Part shown: piece by piece, positions 8,781 to 16,950 of the stretch
Layout of the letters: every line of letters starts with the position of its first letter
How positions within the stretch are numbered: position 1 is the stretch's first letter
Made by a program: the position numbers and the translations under genes
The notes under the pieces: model-generated
The model's input: only the letters and a program-made list of their open reading frames with translations
What the model was told of the DNA's origin: nothing
Database searches by the model: none
NCBI GenBank assembly: GCA_020852055.1
Contig: JADZBP010000023.1
Location: forward strand, 1-53,063
Length of the DNA stretch: 53,063 nucleotides
Direction: 5' to 3'
Origin: Candidatus Latescibacterota bacterium
GTDB lineage: Bacteria; Latescibacterota; UBA2968; UBA8231

Positions 8781-9940
8781 AGACGCGTGGTTTCGCCCGC
8801 TGGCAGATCGCCCTTTTGGCGATTCTGGCCGCCTGCGGTGGCTCCTCTCAGTCGGTGCCCAAAGGCCCGCCGCCGGCGCCGCCCCAGGACCTGCTGGAAA
8901 ATATCCCCTACGACCCGGCCAAACAGGCCTTCACCGAGACCCGCGGGGTCACCGAATACCTGCTGGGCCCAGGGGACGTGCTCGACGTGGTACTGCGCGG
9001 CCTGGAGGTCGTGCGCGAGAAGGTGGTCATCCGCAGCGATGGCAACATTTCCTTCAGCCTGGTCGAGAATATCCGCGCCGCCGGCCTGACCGTCAGCGAG
9101 TTGGACGAGAGCCTGACCAACGAACTGCGGCGCTACCTGCGGGATCCCAAACTCGACATGGAGGTGTCCGAATACCACAGCAGGAATATCTCAGTGCAGG
9201 GGGCGATCCTCTCGGTAAACACCGCCGCCGGGCAGAAGACCGGTCCGGGCCGGTACGGACTCAAGGGTAAACTCCGGGTGCTGGAGGCGCTTCTCGAGGC
9301 AGGTGGCACCACCCCCGACGCTCAGCTCGACCGGGTACAGCTCATCCGCGGCGACAAGTCCTACCGGCTGAACATCCAGCGGGTGCTCAACACCGGCGAC
9401 CCGCGCGAGAATGTGGTGCTGCAGGCCGACGACATCCTCTTCGTGCCCGGCATCGCCCGCCAGAGCAAAAAGGTGGTCATCCTCGGCGAGGTGCGCACGC
9501 CGAATGTGTATGTCTTCTCGGAGGACGTGACCTTCCTCGAGGCCATTGGCCAGGCGGGGGGCTTGACTGACGAGGCGATCCGCAACGACGTGCGGGTCAT
9601 CCGCACCATCGATGGAACCCCGCAGATGTTCTCCCTCAACTACGAGCAACTGGTCAAAGGGCACGAGCTGGAAAGAAACGTTCAGCTCGAGAGCAACGAC
9701 GTGATCTACGCCTCGCGCAGCTTCATCGGCGACCTCAACGACGCCATCAACAAGATCAACCCGTTGCTCGACCTGATGTTGCTGCCGGGCACCTACGGCA
9801 ACATCTACACCACCGGCGGCAGCCAGTGGCTGAACACCGGCGCGCCGCCGGCCACCACTGGGTCGCAGATCTTCACCCAGCCCTTGCCCGGGACGGGCAA
9901 ACTGGCGGTGCCGGCCGATTCGACGCGCCAGGGGAAATGA
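8777..9940 (+). CDS. wza: Outer-membrane polysaccharide export lipoprotein, Wza family
   Basis: 387 residues. The N-terminus is a lipoprotein signal, with LAAC at residues 17-20 as lipobox and C20 as the lipidated residue. A polysaccharide-export domain follows (about 55-135, starting LLGPGDVLDVVLRG), then SLBB-type ligand-binding repeats (about 140-220 and 235-320, the second beginning KKVVILGEVRTPNVYVF). The protein would form the outer-membrane channel for a surface polysaccharide. The start at 8777 overlaps the preceding stop (ATGA); upstream in-frame codons would bury the lipobox. The matching Wzc-like kinase lies about 21 kb away at 30641, behind the division cluster. Confidence 0.93.
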   Translation: MKTRGFARWQIALLAILAACGGSSQSVPKGPPPAPPQDLLENIPYDPAKQAFTETRGVTEYLLGPGDVLDVVLRGLEVVREKVVIRSDGNISFSLVENIRAAGLTVSELDESLTNELRRYLRDPKLDMEVSEYHSRNISVQGAILSVNTAAGQKTGPGRYGLKGKLRVLEALLEAGGTTPDAQLDRVQLIRGDKSYRLNIQRVLNTGDPRENVVLQADDILFVPGIARQSKKVVILGEVRTPNVYVFSEDVTFLEAIGQAGGLTDEAIRNDVRVIRTIDGTPQMFSLNYEQLVKGHELERNVQLESNDVIYASRSFIGDLNDAINKINPLLDLMLLPGTYGNIYTTGGSQWLNTGAPPATTGSQIFTQPLPGTGKLAVPADSTRQGK

Positions 9941-9944
9941 GTCC

Positions 9945-10877
9945 ATGTCCGCGCTGAAGGTGGTCGACAGTATCCTCGAGATCATCGGCGATACGCCGCT
10001 GGTCGCACTGCGGCGGGTGGCGCCCCGGGACGGTTGCCAGGTATGGGCCAAGCTCGAGTCGCGGAACCCGACCGGCAGTGTCAAGGACCGCATCGGGGTG
10101 CAGATGATCCGGGACGCCCGGGAGCGCGGCGAGTTGCGCCCCGGTATGACCATCGTCGAACCCACCAGTGGCAACACCGGCATCGCCCTGGCCCTGGCCG
10201 CCGCTGCCCTGGGATATCGGCTGGTGCTGACCATGCCCGAGAGCATGAGCCTGGAGCGCCGGCAGGTGATGGCCAGTTACGGGGCGCGTATCGTACTCAC
10301 CCCGGCGGCCGAGGACATGGCCGGGGCGATCCGCAAGGCAGAGGAACTAAAGGCCCGGGATCCGGCCGGGGTTTATATGCCGCAGCAGTTCGGCAACCCC
10401 GCCAACCCGGCGGCCCACCGGCAGACCACGGCGCGCGAGATCCTCGCAGCCACCGGGGGGCGCCTGGACGCCTTTGTGGCCGGGGTGGGCACCGGGGGCA
10501 CGATCAGCGGGGTGGGGGAAGTGCTCAAGGCGGAGGTCCCGGGCATCCACATTGTGGCGGTTGAACCGGCGGGTTCGCCGGTGCTTTCCGGCGGGCCGCC
10601 CGGGTTACACCGCATCCAGGGGATCGGGGCCGGCTTCGTGCCGGCGGTGCTGGCCCGCGAGTTGATCGACGAGGTCGTCGCCGTGGGGGACGAGGATGCT
10701 TTCCACTACACCCGCCGCCTGGCCCGCGAGGAGGGTCTGCTGGTAGGACCCTCCTCGGGAGCCAATGTGGCGGCCGCCCTGCGGGTAGCCCAACGCCTGG
10801 GTCCGGGCAGACGCGTGGTCACCATGCTCTGCGATACCGGATTCCGCTATTTCAGTGTTGCCGGGCTGACAGGCTAG
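9945..10877 (+). CDS. cysK: Cysteine synthase (O-acetylserine sulfhydrylase)
   Basis: A 310-residue PLP enzyme of fold type II. K47 in NPTGSVKDR is the PLP-binding Lys, PTSGNTGIAL binds the substrate carboxylate and GVGTGGTISGVG holds the PLP phosphate. It makes L-cysteine from O-acetylserine and sulfide; closely related cystathionine beta-synthase-like activities cannot be excluded by eye. It starts 4 bases after wza and ends the plus-strand run. Its stop codon overlaps the stop of the convergent secreted-protein gene. Cysteine made here would feed the desulfurase encoded near 13.7 kb, although the two lie in different operons. Confidence 0.95.
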   Translation: MSALKVVDSILEIIGDTPLVALRRVAPRDGCQVWAKLESRNPTGSVKDRIGVQMIRDARERGELRPGMTIVEPTSGNTGIALALAAAALGYRLVLTMPESMSLERRQVMASYGARIVLTPAAEDMAGAIRKAEELKARDPAGVYMPQQFGNPANPAAHRQTTAREILAATGGRLDAFVAGVGTGGTISGVGEVLKAEVPGIHIVAVEPAGSPVLSGGPPGLHRIQGIGAGFVPAVLARELIDEVVAVGDEDAFHYTRRLAREEGLLVGPSSGANVAAALRVAQRLGPGRRVVTMLCDTGFRYFSVAGLTG

Positions 10878-11551
10878 GGTTTCAGGGTTTTCAGCTGGCC
10901 CCAACTGGTGGCCGCCACCGCACTCACCGTGATGCGGTGCCAATCGGTGCGTTCGCCTTCCTCGTCGGTGATATACAAAACCCCATCCTTCAGTTCGTAG
11001 GTGCCTTCGAGGTCGGCTTCGTCGGGAGAGAATTGCCCGGAGAAGTCGTCCTCGCCGCCCGCACCAATCTGGCCGATGACCTGTTCCTCAAAGGCCGGGT
11101 ACTCTGCTTCGGGGATCTCCAGGGCATCCGCGAGCAGGCGGGCCATCTGGCGGGCCACTCCGGTGAAGAACTCCTGCATGGGCAGCTCATTCAGGGTCAC
11201 CTCGCTGGTCTGCGCGTCCAGGTGCAATGCCTGCTCTTCGGCACTCCATACCCCAGCAATGTGCGCGGCCACTGCGATGCTGTCGGGGAAGGCCTGAAGC
11301 AGCGCCTCGGTAAACGGGTCGGTCTCGGGTTCGTCTGGGTTCCCCTCCAACTCCATCAGTGAAGCGGCCCCGGTATTGGCGGTCAGTTCGAGGGTGAAAG
11401 TGCCATCGTCGCGGAACTGGGCGACGCCGAGAAAGGGGAGATCCTGGTCCGTGGCATCCTGGTGTTCCCAGGTGCCGACCAGTTGCTCCCGTTGGGCGAT
11501 GGCGGGCAGCGAGAGGGCGAGCAGCAGTAGCAAGGGCAAAAGGCGTCTCAT
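10874..11551 (-). CDS. Secreted protein of unknown function
   Basis: 225 residues with a clear Sec signal peptide (LLPLLLLLALSLPAIA, cleavage likely after residue 19). The mature part starts QREQLVGTWEHQD and contains FRDDGTFTLELTA, a pattern seen in lipocalin-like or META-like small beta proteins, then an acidic middle and LEGTYELKDGVLYITDEEG near the end. I do not recognise a defined family. It follows the beta-lactamase-fold gene on the same strand with 27 bases between, so the two are likely co-transcribed. Its TAG stop overlaps the TAG stop of cysK. Confidence 0.7.
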   Translation of the reverse strand: MRRLLPLLLLLALSLPAIAQREQLVGTWEHQDATDQDLPFLGVAQFRDDGTFTLELTANTGAASLMELEGNPDEPETDPFTEALLQAFPDSIAVAAHIAGVWSAEEQALHLDAQTSEVTLNELPMQEFFTGVARQMARLLADALEIPEAEYPAFEEQVIGQIGAGGEDDFSGQFSPDEADLEGTYELKDGVLYITDEEGERTDWHRITVSAVAATSWGQLKTLKP

Positions 11552-11578
11552 CAGAAAACTCCGCTTTTGGTTGGAGGG

Positions 11579-12682
11579 TTAATGCTGCAGGGCGAGCATC
11601 GCCAGGTCGTGCAGCTGGGGTCTGAGCGGCTGAAACCGCGTGTTGTCGCGGGAGGGATGTACCCGATTGCTGAGCAGGACCACGAACCGCTCGCCTTCGG
11701 GGTCCATCCACACCGAGGTGCCGGTGAAACCGGTGTGGCCAAAGGCGCGGGCCGAAAAGCGGCTGCCGCAGGTGGTGCCGCTGGAAGGGGTGTCCCAGCC
11801 CAGGGCGCGCGACGAATCGGCCACCAGATTCTGGCGACGGGTGAAGGCGGCGGCGGTTTCGGCGCGCAGAAAAGGACTGCGCCCCGCCAGGCAACGCAGC
11901 AGCAGACGGGCCAATACCTGCACCTCGTCGAGGGTGGAGAAAAGGCCGGCGTGCCCAGCCACTCCACCCAGAAGATAGGCGTTCTCGTCGTGGACCTGGC
12001 CGCACACCATGCGGCCCCGCCAGGGGCAGTACTCGGTGGCGGCGAAGGCGGTCTCGGGCAGACGGGCCTGCGGCAGGGGGGTGTGAAGATGGACAAAAAA
12101 GGTCTGTTTGAGGCCCATGGGGGCGAAGAGCCGCTCCTCGGCCAGGTAGTCGAGTCGCCTGCCGGTGTGCAGTTCGAGCAATTCGCCCAGGAGGATGAAC
12201 CCCAGGTCGCTGTAGCTGGTCTCGATGCCGGGCGGGCGGGCCAGCGGAGTATGGCGCACGGCGTCGAACACCTCCTGGCGTTGGATATCCGCATCGGCGG
12301 GCACAGGGGACCGTTCGCGATAGAAGGCCACGTGGGCGGGAAGGCCGGCGGCGTGGGACAAGAGCTGCCGCAAGGTCAGGGCGCCTTTGTCCGGGGTATA
12401 GTGGGCGGGGAGCAGGCGGTCGAGCGGGGCATCGAGGTCGAGGCGGCCCGCCTCAACCTCCTGCATCAGCAACAGGGTGGTGACGAACACCTTGGTGAGG
12501 GAGGCCAGATCGAACAGGGTGTGTTCCTCGATGGCCCGAGGTTGAGGATGCAGGCTGGCCCAGCCCAGTACCCGGCGATAGGCCAGGGTGTCGGCCTGGC
12601 CGCAGGCGAGGGCGAGGCTGGGGGTGAGGCCTTGATCGATGGCCTGTTCGAGGGCTTGGTCCACGGCGCCGAACTCACTCAT
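11579..12682 (-). CDS. Serine hydrolase of the beta-lactamase/penicillin-binding fold (class C-like)
   Basis: 367 residues from ATG at 12682. The three active-site elements are present: SLTK (S61, K64), YSD (Y157-D159, in place of YxN) and HTG (H316-G318, in place of KTG). The stretch GGVAGHAGLFST is typical of the esterase/D-peptidase branch of this superfamily. No signal peptide is evident from this start. A longer open frame reaches 12772, but it runs through a strong divergent promoter and has no homologous look. Likely roles are cell wall peptide trimming or an esterase; resistance to beta-lactams is not implied. It forms a pair with the downstream secreted protein. Confidence 0.85.
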   Translation of the reverse strand: MSEFGAVDQALEQAIDQGLTPSLALACGQADTLAYRRVLGWASLHPQPRAIEEHTLFDLASLTKVFVTTLLLMQEVEAGRLDLDAPLDRLLPAHYTPDKGALTLRQLLSHAAGLPAHVAFYRERSPVPADADIQRQEVFDAVRHTPLARPPGIETSYSDLGFILLGELLELHTGRRLDYLAEERLFAPMGLKQTFFVHLHTPLPQARLPETAFAATEYCPWRGRMVCGQVHDENAYLLGGVAGHAGLFSTLDEVQVLARLLLRCLAGRSPFLRAETAAAFTRRQNLVADSSRALGWDTPSSGTTCGSRFSARAFGHTGFTGTSVWMDPEGERFVVLLSNRVHPSRDNTRFQPLRPQLHDLAMLALQH

Positions 12683-12701
12683 CTGCTCTGGGGCTCCCGG
12701 A

Positions 12702-12730
12702 TTGACACCTTTGGGGGGGACAAGTATATT
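12702..12730 (+). promoter_or_regulatory. Strong sigma-70-type promoter for the merR-iscA-iscS operon
   Basis: TTGACA (12702-12707), 17 bases, then TATATT (12725-12730). It gives a leader of about 85 bases to the merR start. The 17-base spacer is normal, not the stretched 19-20 bases of classical MerR-activated promoters, so activation by the MerR protein through spacer untwisting is not expected here. Confidence 0.75.
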
Positions 12731-12744
12731 CACCAAGAAATATA
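12725..12744. promoter_or_regulatory. Inverted repeat over the -10 box, candidate operator
   Basis: TATATT (12725-12730) and AATATA (12739-12744) form a 6+6 inverted repeat with 8 bases between. It covers the -10 element and likely start point of the sulfur operon in the gap shared with the divergent hydrolase gene. It could be the site of the MerR protein acting as a repressor; AT-rich chance is the alternative. Confidence 0.35.
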
Positions 12745-12822
12745 ACAAGTTGCGCCTCGTTGGCCCCGTCATTGTCGCAATGCGGGCCCGCAGGAACCTC
12801 GAAAAAGCAGGGCGGTTTCACG

Positions 12823-13299
12823 ATGATGCAGATAGGCGACCTGGCCTCTCGGGCCAAGGTCACTACCCGCACGATAAGATACTACGAGGAACTCGGGTTG
12901 ATCGCTCCCGAGGAGCGCACCGAGGGGGGCTTCCGCCTCTATTCCGACGACCAGTTGCGCCGCCTGCACATCGTGCAGAATCTCAAGGCCCTGGGCTTCG
13001 ACCTCGAACGTATCAGCGCCATCTTCCGGCTCAAGGATCATGCCAACACCGGCGGCGAGTTGGCCCAGTCGATGATCGCTTGCCTGGTCGAACAGCAGAC
13101 GGAGCTGGACCGCAAAATCGAGTGTTACCGGCAGATGAAGGAGCGCAATCACCAGGCCATCAGCATCCTCAAGGAATGCCTGTGTTGCTCCATCCGGGTC
13201 CTGGAACGGGACTGCCATCAATGCCAGGTTTATCAGCAGCATCCCCACGTGCCCGACATGGTCGAGTGCGCCATCTACGAGGGATGCGCCAAGGGTTAA
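12823..13299 (+). CDS. MerR-family transcriptional regulator with a Cys-rich C-terminus
   Basis: 158 residues. The N-terminal winged helix is typical (MQIGDLASRAKVTTRTIRYY, then LGLIAPEERTEGGFRLY), followed by the coiled-coil dimer helix (about 75-115). The C-terminal sensor region is packed with cysteines: C119, C121, C122, C131, C134, C149 and C155, arranged CxCC-x8-CxxC, plus C87 and C101. MerR sensors with Cys clusters bind metals or, as SoxR does, an Fe-S cluster. Its place as first gene of an IscA/desulfurase/rhodanese operon makes Fe-S or reactive sulfur sensing attractive, but that is inference. The start is ATG 12823 or 12826; the ribosome site is weak. Confidence 0.88.
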   Translation: MMQIGDLASRAKVTTRTIRYYEELGLIAPEERTEGGFRLYSDDQLRRLHIVQNLKALGFDLERISAIFRLKDHANTGGELAQSMIACLVEQQTELDRKIECYRQMKERNHQAISILKECLCCSIRVLERDCHQCQVYQQHPHVPDMVECAIYEGCAKG

Positions 13300-13333
13300 C
13301 CCACTAGTCAAAACCGACGTAAAAGGAGTGGTT

Positions 13334-13657
13334 ATGGTCACCGTCACCGATTCTGCCGCCGACAAGATCCGCACCATGCTCGACAGCCAGGGACACCCCG
13401 AATACGGCCTGCGTATGGGGGTGGTCGGCGGAGGATGCTCCGGCTTTCAGTACCGCCTAGCCTTCGAAACCGCCGCTGCCGATATGGACCAGATCATTGA
13501 GGTCAATGGCGTGCGCCTCTTTATCGACCCCAAGAGCTGCCTCTATCTGAATGGTGTCCGCCTCGATTACATCGATGGACTGATGGGCGCCGGCTTCAAG
13601 ATCGAGAACCCCAACGCCCGTTCTACCTGCGGCTGCGGCGAATCCTTCAGCGCCTGA
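13334..13657 (+). CDS. iscA: A-type iron-sulfur carrier protein (IscA/ErpA/HesB family)
   Basis: 107 residues. The three family cysteines are present: C35 in GGGCSGFQY and C99/C101 in the C-terminal CGCG. The protein binds iron or an Fe-S cluster and hands clusters to apo-enzymes. The start at 13334 is set by AAGGAG six bases upstream (13323-13328); the in-frame GTG at 13328 lies inside that site. It sits between the MerR regulator and the cysteine desulfurase. No IscU-type or SufB/C/D scaffold is encoded in the window, so the scaffold must be elsewhere. Confidence 0.93.
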   Translation: MVTVTDSAADKIRTMLDSQGHPEYGLRMGVVGGGCSGFQYRLAFETAAADMDQIIEVNGVRLFIDPKSCLYLNGVRLDYIDGLMGAGFKIENPNARSTCGCGESFSA

Positions 13658-13670
13658 GGTTTCCGGGCGC

Positions 13671-14906
13671 ATGCCCCGTCGCATGCGCCGTCGTATGAAC
13701 GCGCCTCCGATCTACCTGGACAACCTCGCCACCACCCAGGTTGACCCGCGGGTATTGGCGGTGATGCTGCCCTATTTCACCCGCCATTTCGGCAATCCGG
13801 CGAGTGCCACCCACGCCTATGGCTGGGCGGCGAAGGAAGCGGTGGAGCAGGCACGCGCTCAGGTAGCGGCGTTGATCGGCGCGGTACCCCGGGAGATCAT
13901 CTTCACCAGCGGCGCCACCGAGGCCATCAACCTGGCCCTCAAAGGCGTGGCCGCCTTCCATCGCCAGCGCGGCAATCATTTCGTGACCAGTGCGATCGAG
14001 CACAAGGCCGTGCTCGATTGTTGCCGGCGTTTGCAGGGCGAGGGGGCGGAACTGACTGTGCTGCCCGTCGACCATTGGGGGCAGGTGGAGCTGGCAGCCC
14101 TCGAGGCAGCGATTTCCAGTCAGACCATCGCCGTGGGGCTGATGGCCGCCAACAACGAGATCGGCACCATCCAGCCCCTGGCGGAGATCGGCGCCCTGAC
14201 CCGCAGCCGCGGGGTGCTCTGGCTCTGCGACGCGGCCCAGGCGGTGGGCAAGATCCCGCTCGATGTGGAGGCGTTGGGGGTGGACCTGCTGGCCATCTCG
14301 GCGCACAAGATTTACGGTCCCAAGGGAGTCGGGGCGCTGTACGTGCGCCGCCGGCCCCGTGTCCGGCTCTTGCCCCTGCTCGACGGAGGCGGGCAGGAAC
14401 GCGGATTGCGCGCCGGCACGCTGAACGTACCCGGTATTGTCGGCCTGGGCATGGCCTGCGAACTGGCGCGGCTCGAACTGGCGGCCGAGGCCCAGCAACT
14501 GGAGGGGCTGCGCGAGGTGTTGCGGCAGCGTATTGCGACGACGCTGCCGGGGGTAGAACTCAACGGCCATCCTGTCCAGCGGTTACCGGGCAATCTGCAC
14601 CTGAGTTTTGCCGGCGTGGATGGCGCCGAGTTGCTGTTGGCGTTGCCGGACCTGGCCCTTTCCTCCGGCTCGGCGTGCACCTCGGGAAGCACCGAGCCCT
14701 CACACGTGCTCAAGGCCATCGGCCAAGAGGCCCCGGCCTCGTTGCGTTTCGGCCTGGGGCGCTTCACCACCCGTGTAGAGATCGATACCGCCGCGGCTCA
14801 GGTCGTGGCGGCGGTCAAACAACTGCGCAGCCGGGCCGATGAACACCCCGGCCTCCACCACCAGCCGGCCCTGGCCGGCAGCGATAACCAAGGGAGTGAT
14901 TCATGA
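13671..14906 (+). CDS. iscS: Cysteine desulfurase (IscS/NifS family)
   Basis: Up to 411 residues. It is a fold-type I PLP enzyme with [13 protein letters not shown] at the start, EHKAVLD in the middle, K213 in [10 protein letters not shown] (PLP Lys) and C336 in SGSACTSGS (persulfide Cys on the mobile loop). It takes sulfur from L-cysteine as a persulfide. ATGs at 13671, 13683 and 13695 are all possible; the last gives the usual family N-terminus and none has a clear ribosome site. The 3' end overlaps the rhodanese-MoeB gene by 4 bases, which makes a direct persulfide relay from this enzyme to the rhodanese domain plausible. Confidence 0.95.
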   Translation: MPRRMRRRMNAPPIYLDNLATTQVDPRVLAVMLPYFTRHFGNPASATHAYGWAAKEAVEQARAQVAALIGAVPREIIFTSGATEAINLALKGVAAFHRQRGNHFVTSAIEHKAVLDCCRRLQGEGAELTVLPVDHWGQVELAALEAAISSQTIAVGLMAANNEIGTIQPLAEIGALTRSRGVLWLCDAAQAVGKIPLDVEALGVDLLAISAHKIYGPKGVGALYVRRRPRVRLLPLLDGGGQERGLRAGTLNVPGIVGLGMACELARLELAAEAQQLEGLREVLRQRIATTLPGVELNGHPVQRLPGNLHLSFAGVDGAELLLALPDLALSSGSACTSGSTEPSHVLKAIGQEAPASLRFGLGRFTTRVEIDTAAAQVVAAVKQLRSRADEHPGLHHQPALAGSDNQGSDS

Positions 14907-16093
14907 GTCTGAGCAAGAGCCAGTTGCTGCAGCAGGTCAAACGGGAGATCGTCGAAGTAACGGCCGATCAGGTCCACCGCGACCTGCAGGCAGGCAAGCC
15001 GGTGCGACTGGTGGACGTGCGGGAGCGCGAGGAGGTGATGGATGGGTACATCGCCGGGGCCGCACTGATTCCCCGGGGTTTCCTCGAACTCAACGTCGAA
15101 GACGAGGTCACCTCCGACCGCGGCGCGGCCATCGTGCTCTACTGCGCCGGCGGCAACCGCTCGGCCCTGGCCGCCCGCGACCTCAAGCAGATGGGGTATA
15201 CCGATGTGCGCTCGATGATCGGCGGGTTCAAGGGCTGGAAGGACGCCGGCCTGCCCATCGAACAGGACGGTCTGCTCTCCGAGGACGACATGCGCCGGTA
15301 CTCGCGGCATATCCTGCTGCCCGAGGTGGGTGAGAAGGGCCAACAAAAACTGCTCAAGGGCAAGGTGCTGCTGGTGGGTTCGGGGGGCCTGGGGTGCCCC
15401 ACCGCCCTGTACCTGGCCGCCGCCGGCGTGGGGACCATCGGCCTGGTCGATGCCGATGTGGTCGACAAAAGCAACCTGCAACGCCAGGTGCTCTTCGGCG
15501 AATCGGATGTGGGCCGGCCCAAGGTTGAAGCGGCTAAGTCCCGGCTGCACGACCTGAATCCGGGGATCAAGATCCAGACCCATTTCGAGTTGCTCACCTC
15601 CGAAAACGCCATGGAGGTGATGGCCGGATACGACATCATCGTCAATGGTTGCGACAACTTTCCCACCCGCTATTTGGTGAACGATGCGGCGGTGTTCTCC
15701 CGCAAGCCGGTGGTGGACGGCAGCATCTTCCGCTTCGAGGGGCAGGCCACGGTGTACCTGCCCAGCCAGGGCGGTCCCTGCTACCGCTGCCTCTATCCCG
15801 AACCGCCTCCTCCGGGTGAGGTGCCCAGTTGCGCCGAGGGCGGGGTGCTGGGGGTGTTGTTCGGCATCGTCGGGCTGATCCAGGCCACCGAGGTGATCAA
15901 GCTGATCCTGGGGCAGGGCCGGCCCCTGGTGGGCCGGATGCTGGTATACGATGCCCTGGACATGAAGTTCCGCGAGCTGAAGCTGCGGCGCAGCGCCCAG
16001 TGCCCGGTATGTGGCGACCACCCCACCATCACCGACTTGATCGATTACGAACAGTTCTGCGGGCTGCCCTCCCACCGCGATGCCGCCGGCTGA
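14903..16093 (+). CDS. Rhodanese-MoeB/ThiF fusion (sulfur carrier adenylyltransferase)
   Basis: 396 residues in two parts. Residues about 18-118 form a rhodanese domain with LVDVREREE and active-site C81 in LYCAGGNRS. Residues about 125-385 form an E1-like adenylyltransferase: [11 protein letters not shown], nucleotide loop VGSGGLGCP (from G159), zinc pairs C293/C296 and C367/C370, and C310 in PSCAEGG. It would adenylate the C-terminus of a ThiS/MoaD-type carrier and deliver persulfide sulfur. The order rhodanese then E1 is the reverse of MOCS3/Uba4. No carrier protein gene is visible nearby. It is the last gene before a strong terminator. Confidence 0.9.
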   Translation: MSLSKSQLLQQVKREIVEVTADQVHRDLQAGKPVRLVDVREREEVMDGYIAGAALIPRGFLELNVEDEVTSDRGAAIVLYCAGGNRSALAARDLKQMGYTDVRSMIGGFKGWKDAGLPIEQDGLLSEDDMRRYSRHILLPEVGEKGQQKLLKGKVLLVGSGGLGCPTALYLAAAGVGTIGLVDADVVDKSNLQRQVLFGESDVGRPKVEAAKSRLHDLNPGIKIQTHFELLTSENAMEVMAGYDIIVNGCDNFPTRYLVNDAAVFSRKPVVDGSIFRFEGQATVYLPSQGGPCYRCLYPEPPPPGEVPSCAEGGVLGVLFGIVGLIQATEVIKLILGQGRPLVGRMLVYDALDMKFRELKLRRSAQCPVCGDHPTITDLIDYEQFCGLPSHRDAAG

Positions 16094-16118
16094 GGACAGT
16101 GCCATTTCCAGTTGGACC

Positions 16119-16151
16119 GGACGCTGTCGTCAGGACAGCGTCCGTTTTTTT
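16119..16151 (+). terminator. Rho-independent terminator of the sulfur operon
   Basis: A perfect 10-base stem GGACGCTGTC/GACAGCGTCC with a 5-base loop, then G and seven T (16145-16151). It separates the sulfur operon from trmB. Confidence 0.92.
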
Positions 16152-16167
16152 GCGGTCGGGAGGGAAT

Positions 16168-16788
16168 ATGGAGACCAGGGAAAACGCCACACTGCCGGAC
16201 CTATCGCTGAAACTGGAGGACCCGGCCGAAGAAGATCCGGTGCTGGACTGGCAGGCGGTGTTCGGCAACCAGCAGCCGGTGGAAATCGAGATCGGTATCG
16301 GCAAGGGGAGTTATATCATCGCGGCTGCCGCAGCCCAACCCGAGATCAACTTTGTCGGCGTCGAGTGGGCTGCCAAGTACCTGCGCCTCGCCCTTGAGCG
16401 CGGTCAGAAACGCGGGTTGCTCAATCTGCGCTTGTTGCACGCCGACGCCCGCGAGTTCGTCGAGTTTTTTGTGCCCAGCGCCTCGGTGCAGGCGCTCCAT
16501 CTTTATTTCCCCGACCCCTGGCCCAAGAAGCGCCACCACAAACGCCGGCTTTTCAACCCTGCGTTTTTAGGTGAGGTGGCGCGTATCCTCCGGCCGGGCG
16601 GCAGGCTCTGGCTGGCCACCGACCACGAGGAGTACTTCGCGGTGATGCAGGAGGTTCTGGCCGGGGATCCGCGTTTCCGGGACACCGACGCCACCTGGGC
16701 CGGGGTGAAGACGAACTACGAGGAGAAATACCTGCGGGTGGGCAAACCCATCAACCGCAGGGTGGTGGAACTGGCAGAAATAGCTTGA
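16168..16788 (+). CDS. trmB: tRNA (guanine-N7)-methyltransferase
   Basis: 206 residues of the TrmB family: SAM-binding start EIGIGKGSYI, LLHADAREF, the signature YFPDPWPKKRHHKRR and the end region TDHEEYF with KTNYEEKYL. It makes m7G46 in tRNA using S-adenosylmethionine. The start at 16168 follows GGGAGGGA at 16158-16165. It stands between the terminator of the sulfur operon and the regulatory region of mraZ, so it is probably its own unit. Its stop codon lies inside a TTGACA-like hexamer (16785-16790) that lacks a partner -10. Confidence 0.95.
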   Translation: METRENATLPDLSLKLEDPAEEDPVLDWQAVFGNQQPVEIEIGIGKGSYIIAAAAAQPEINFVGVEWAAKYLRLALERGQKRGLLNLRLLHADAREFVEFFVPSASVQALHLYFPDPWPKKRHHKRRLFNPAFLGEVARILRPGGRLWLATDHEEYFAVMQEVLAGDPRFRDTDATWAGVKTNYEEKYLRVGKPINRRVVELAEIA

Positions 16789-16803
16789 CAGCAAAGGGGA
16801 TCC

Positions 16804-16841
16804 ATACACATTCTTGTGTATGAGCCACACTATTTGGTGTG
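16804..16841 (+). other. Two adjacent hairpins downstream of trmB
   Basis: ATACACA (16804-16810) and TGTGTAT (16815-16821) form a perfect 7-base stem with a 4-base loop. CACAC (16826-16830) and GTGTG (16837-16841) form a second stem directly after it. They lie in the 230-base gap between trmB and mraZ, about 75 bases before the mraZ promoter. No T-run follows. They could be a transcript end for trmB or a protein-binding site. Confidence 0.45.
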
Positions 16842-16915
16842 CCCCATTGGTTCTGGGTTCGCCCCTCCCCGGGGCGGGCGGCGTGACGCCCCTTTTCCCT
16901 CTGAAAACTTTGCGC

Positions 16916-16945
16916 TTGACAGGTTCTGCGGCGGGGGGCTATTTT
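16916..16945 (+). promoter_or_regulatory. Promoter of the division/cell wall cluster
   Basis: TTGACA (16916-16921), 18 bases, then TATTTT (16940-16945). The start point should fall near 16952, inside the MraZ repeat block that follows. It would drive mraZ and the overlapping genes behind it. Confidence 0.78.
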
Positions 16946-16950
16946 CCGTG

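Noticed and set aside
12683..12772. Longer N-terminus of the beta-lactamase-fold protein
   Set aside because: The extension overlaps a strong divergent promoter and operator-like repeat, and has no homologous pattern.
16785..16790. TTGACA at the trmB stop as an additional mraZ promoter
   Set aside because: No -10-like hexamer at 16-18 bases downstream; the following sequence is the first hairpin.
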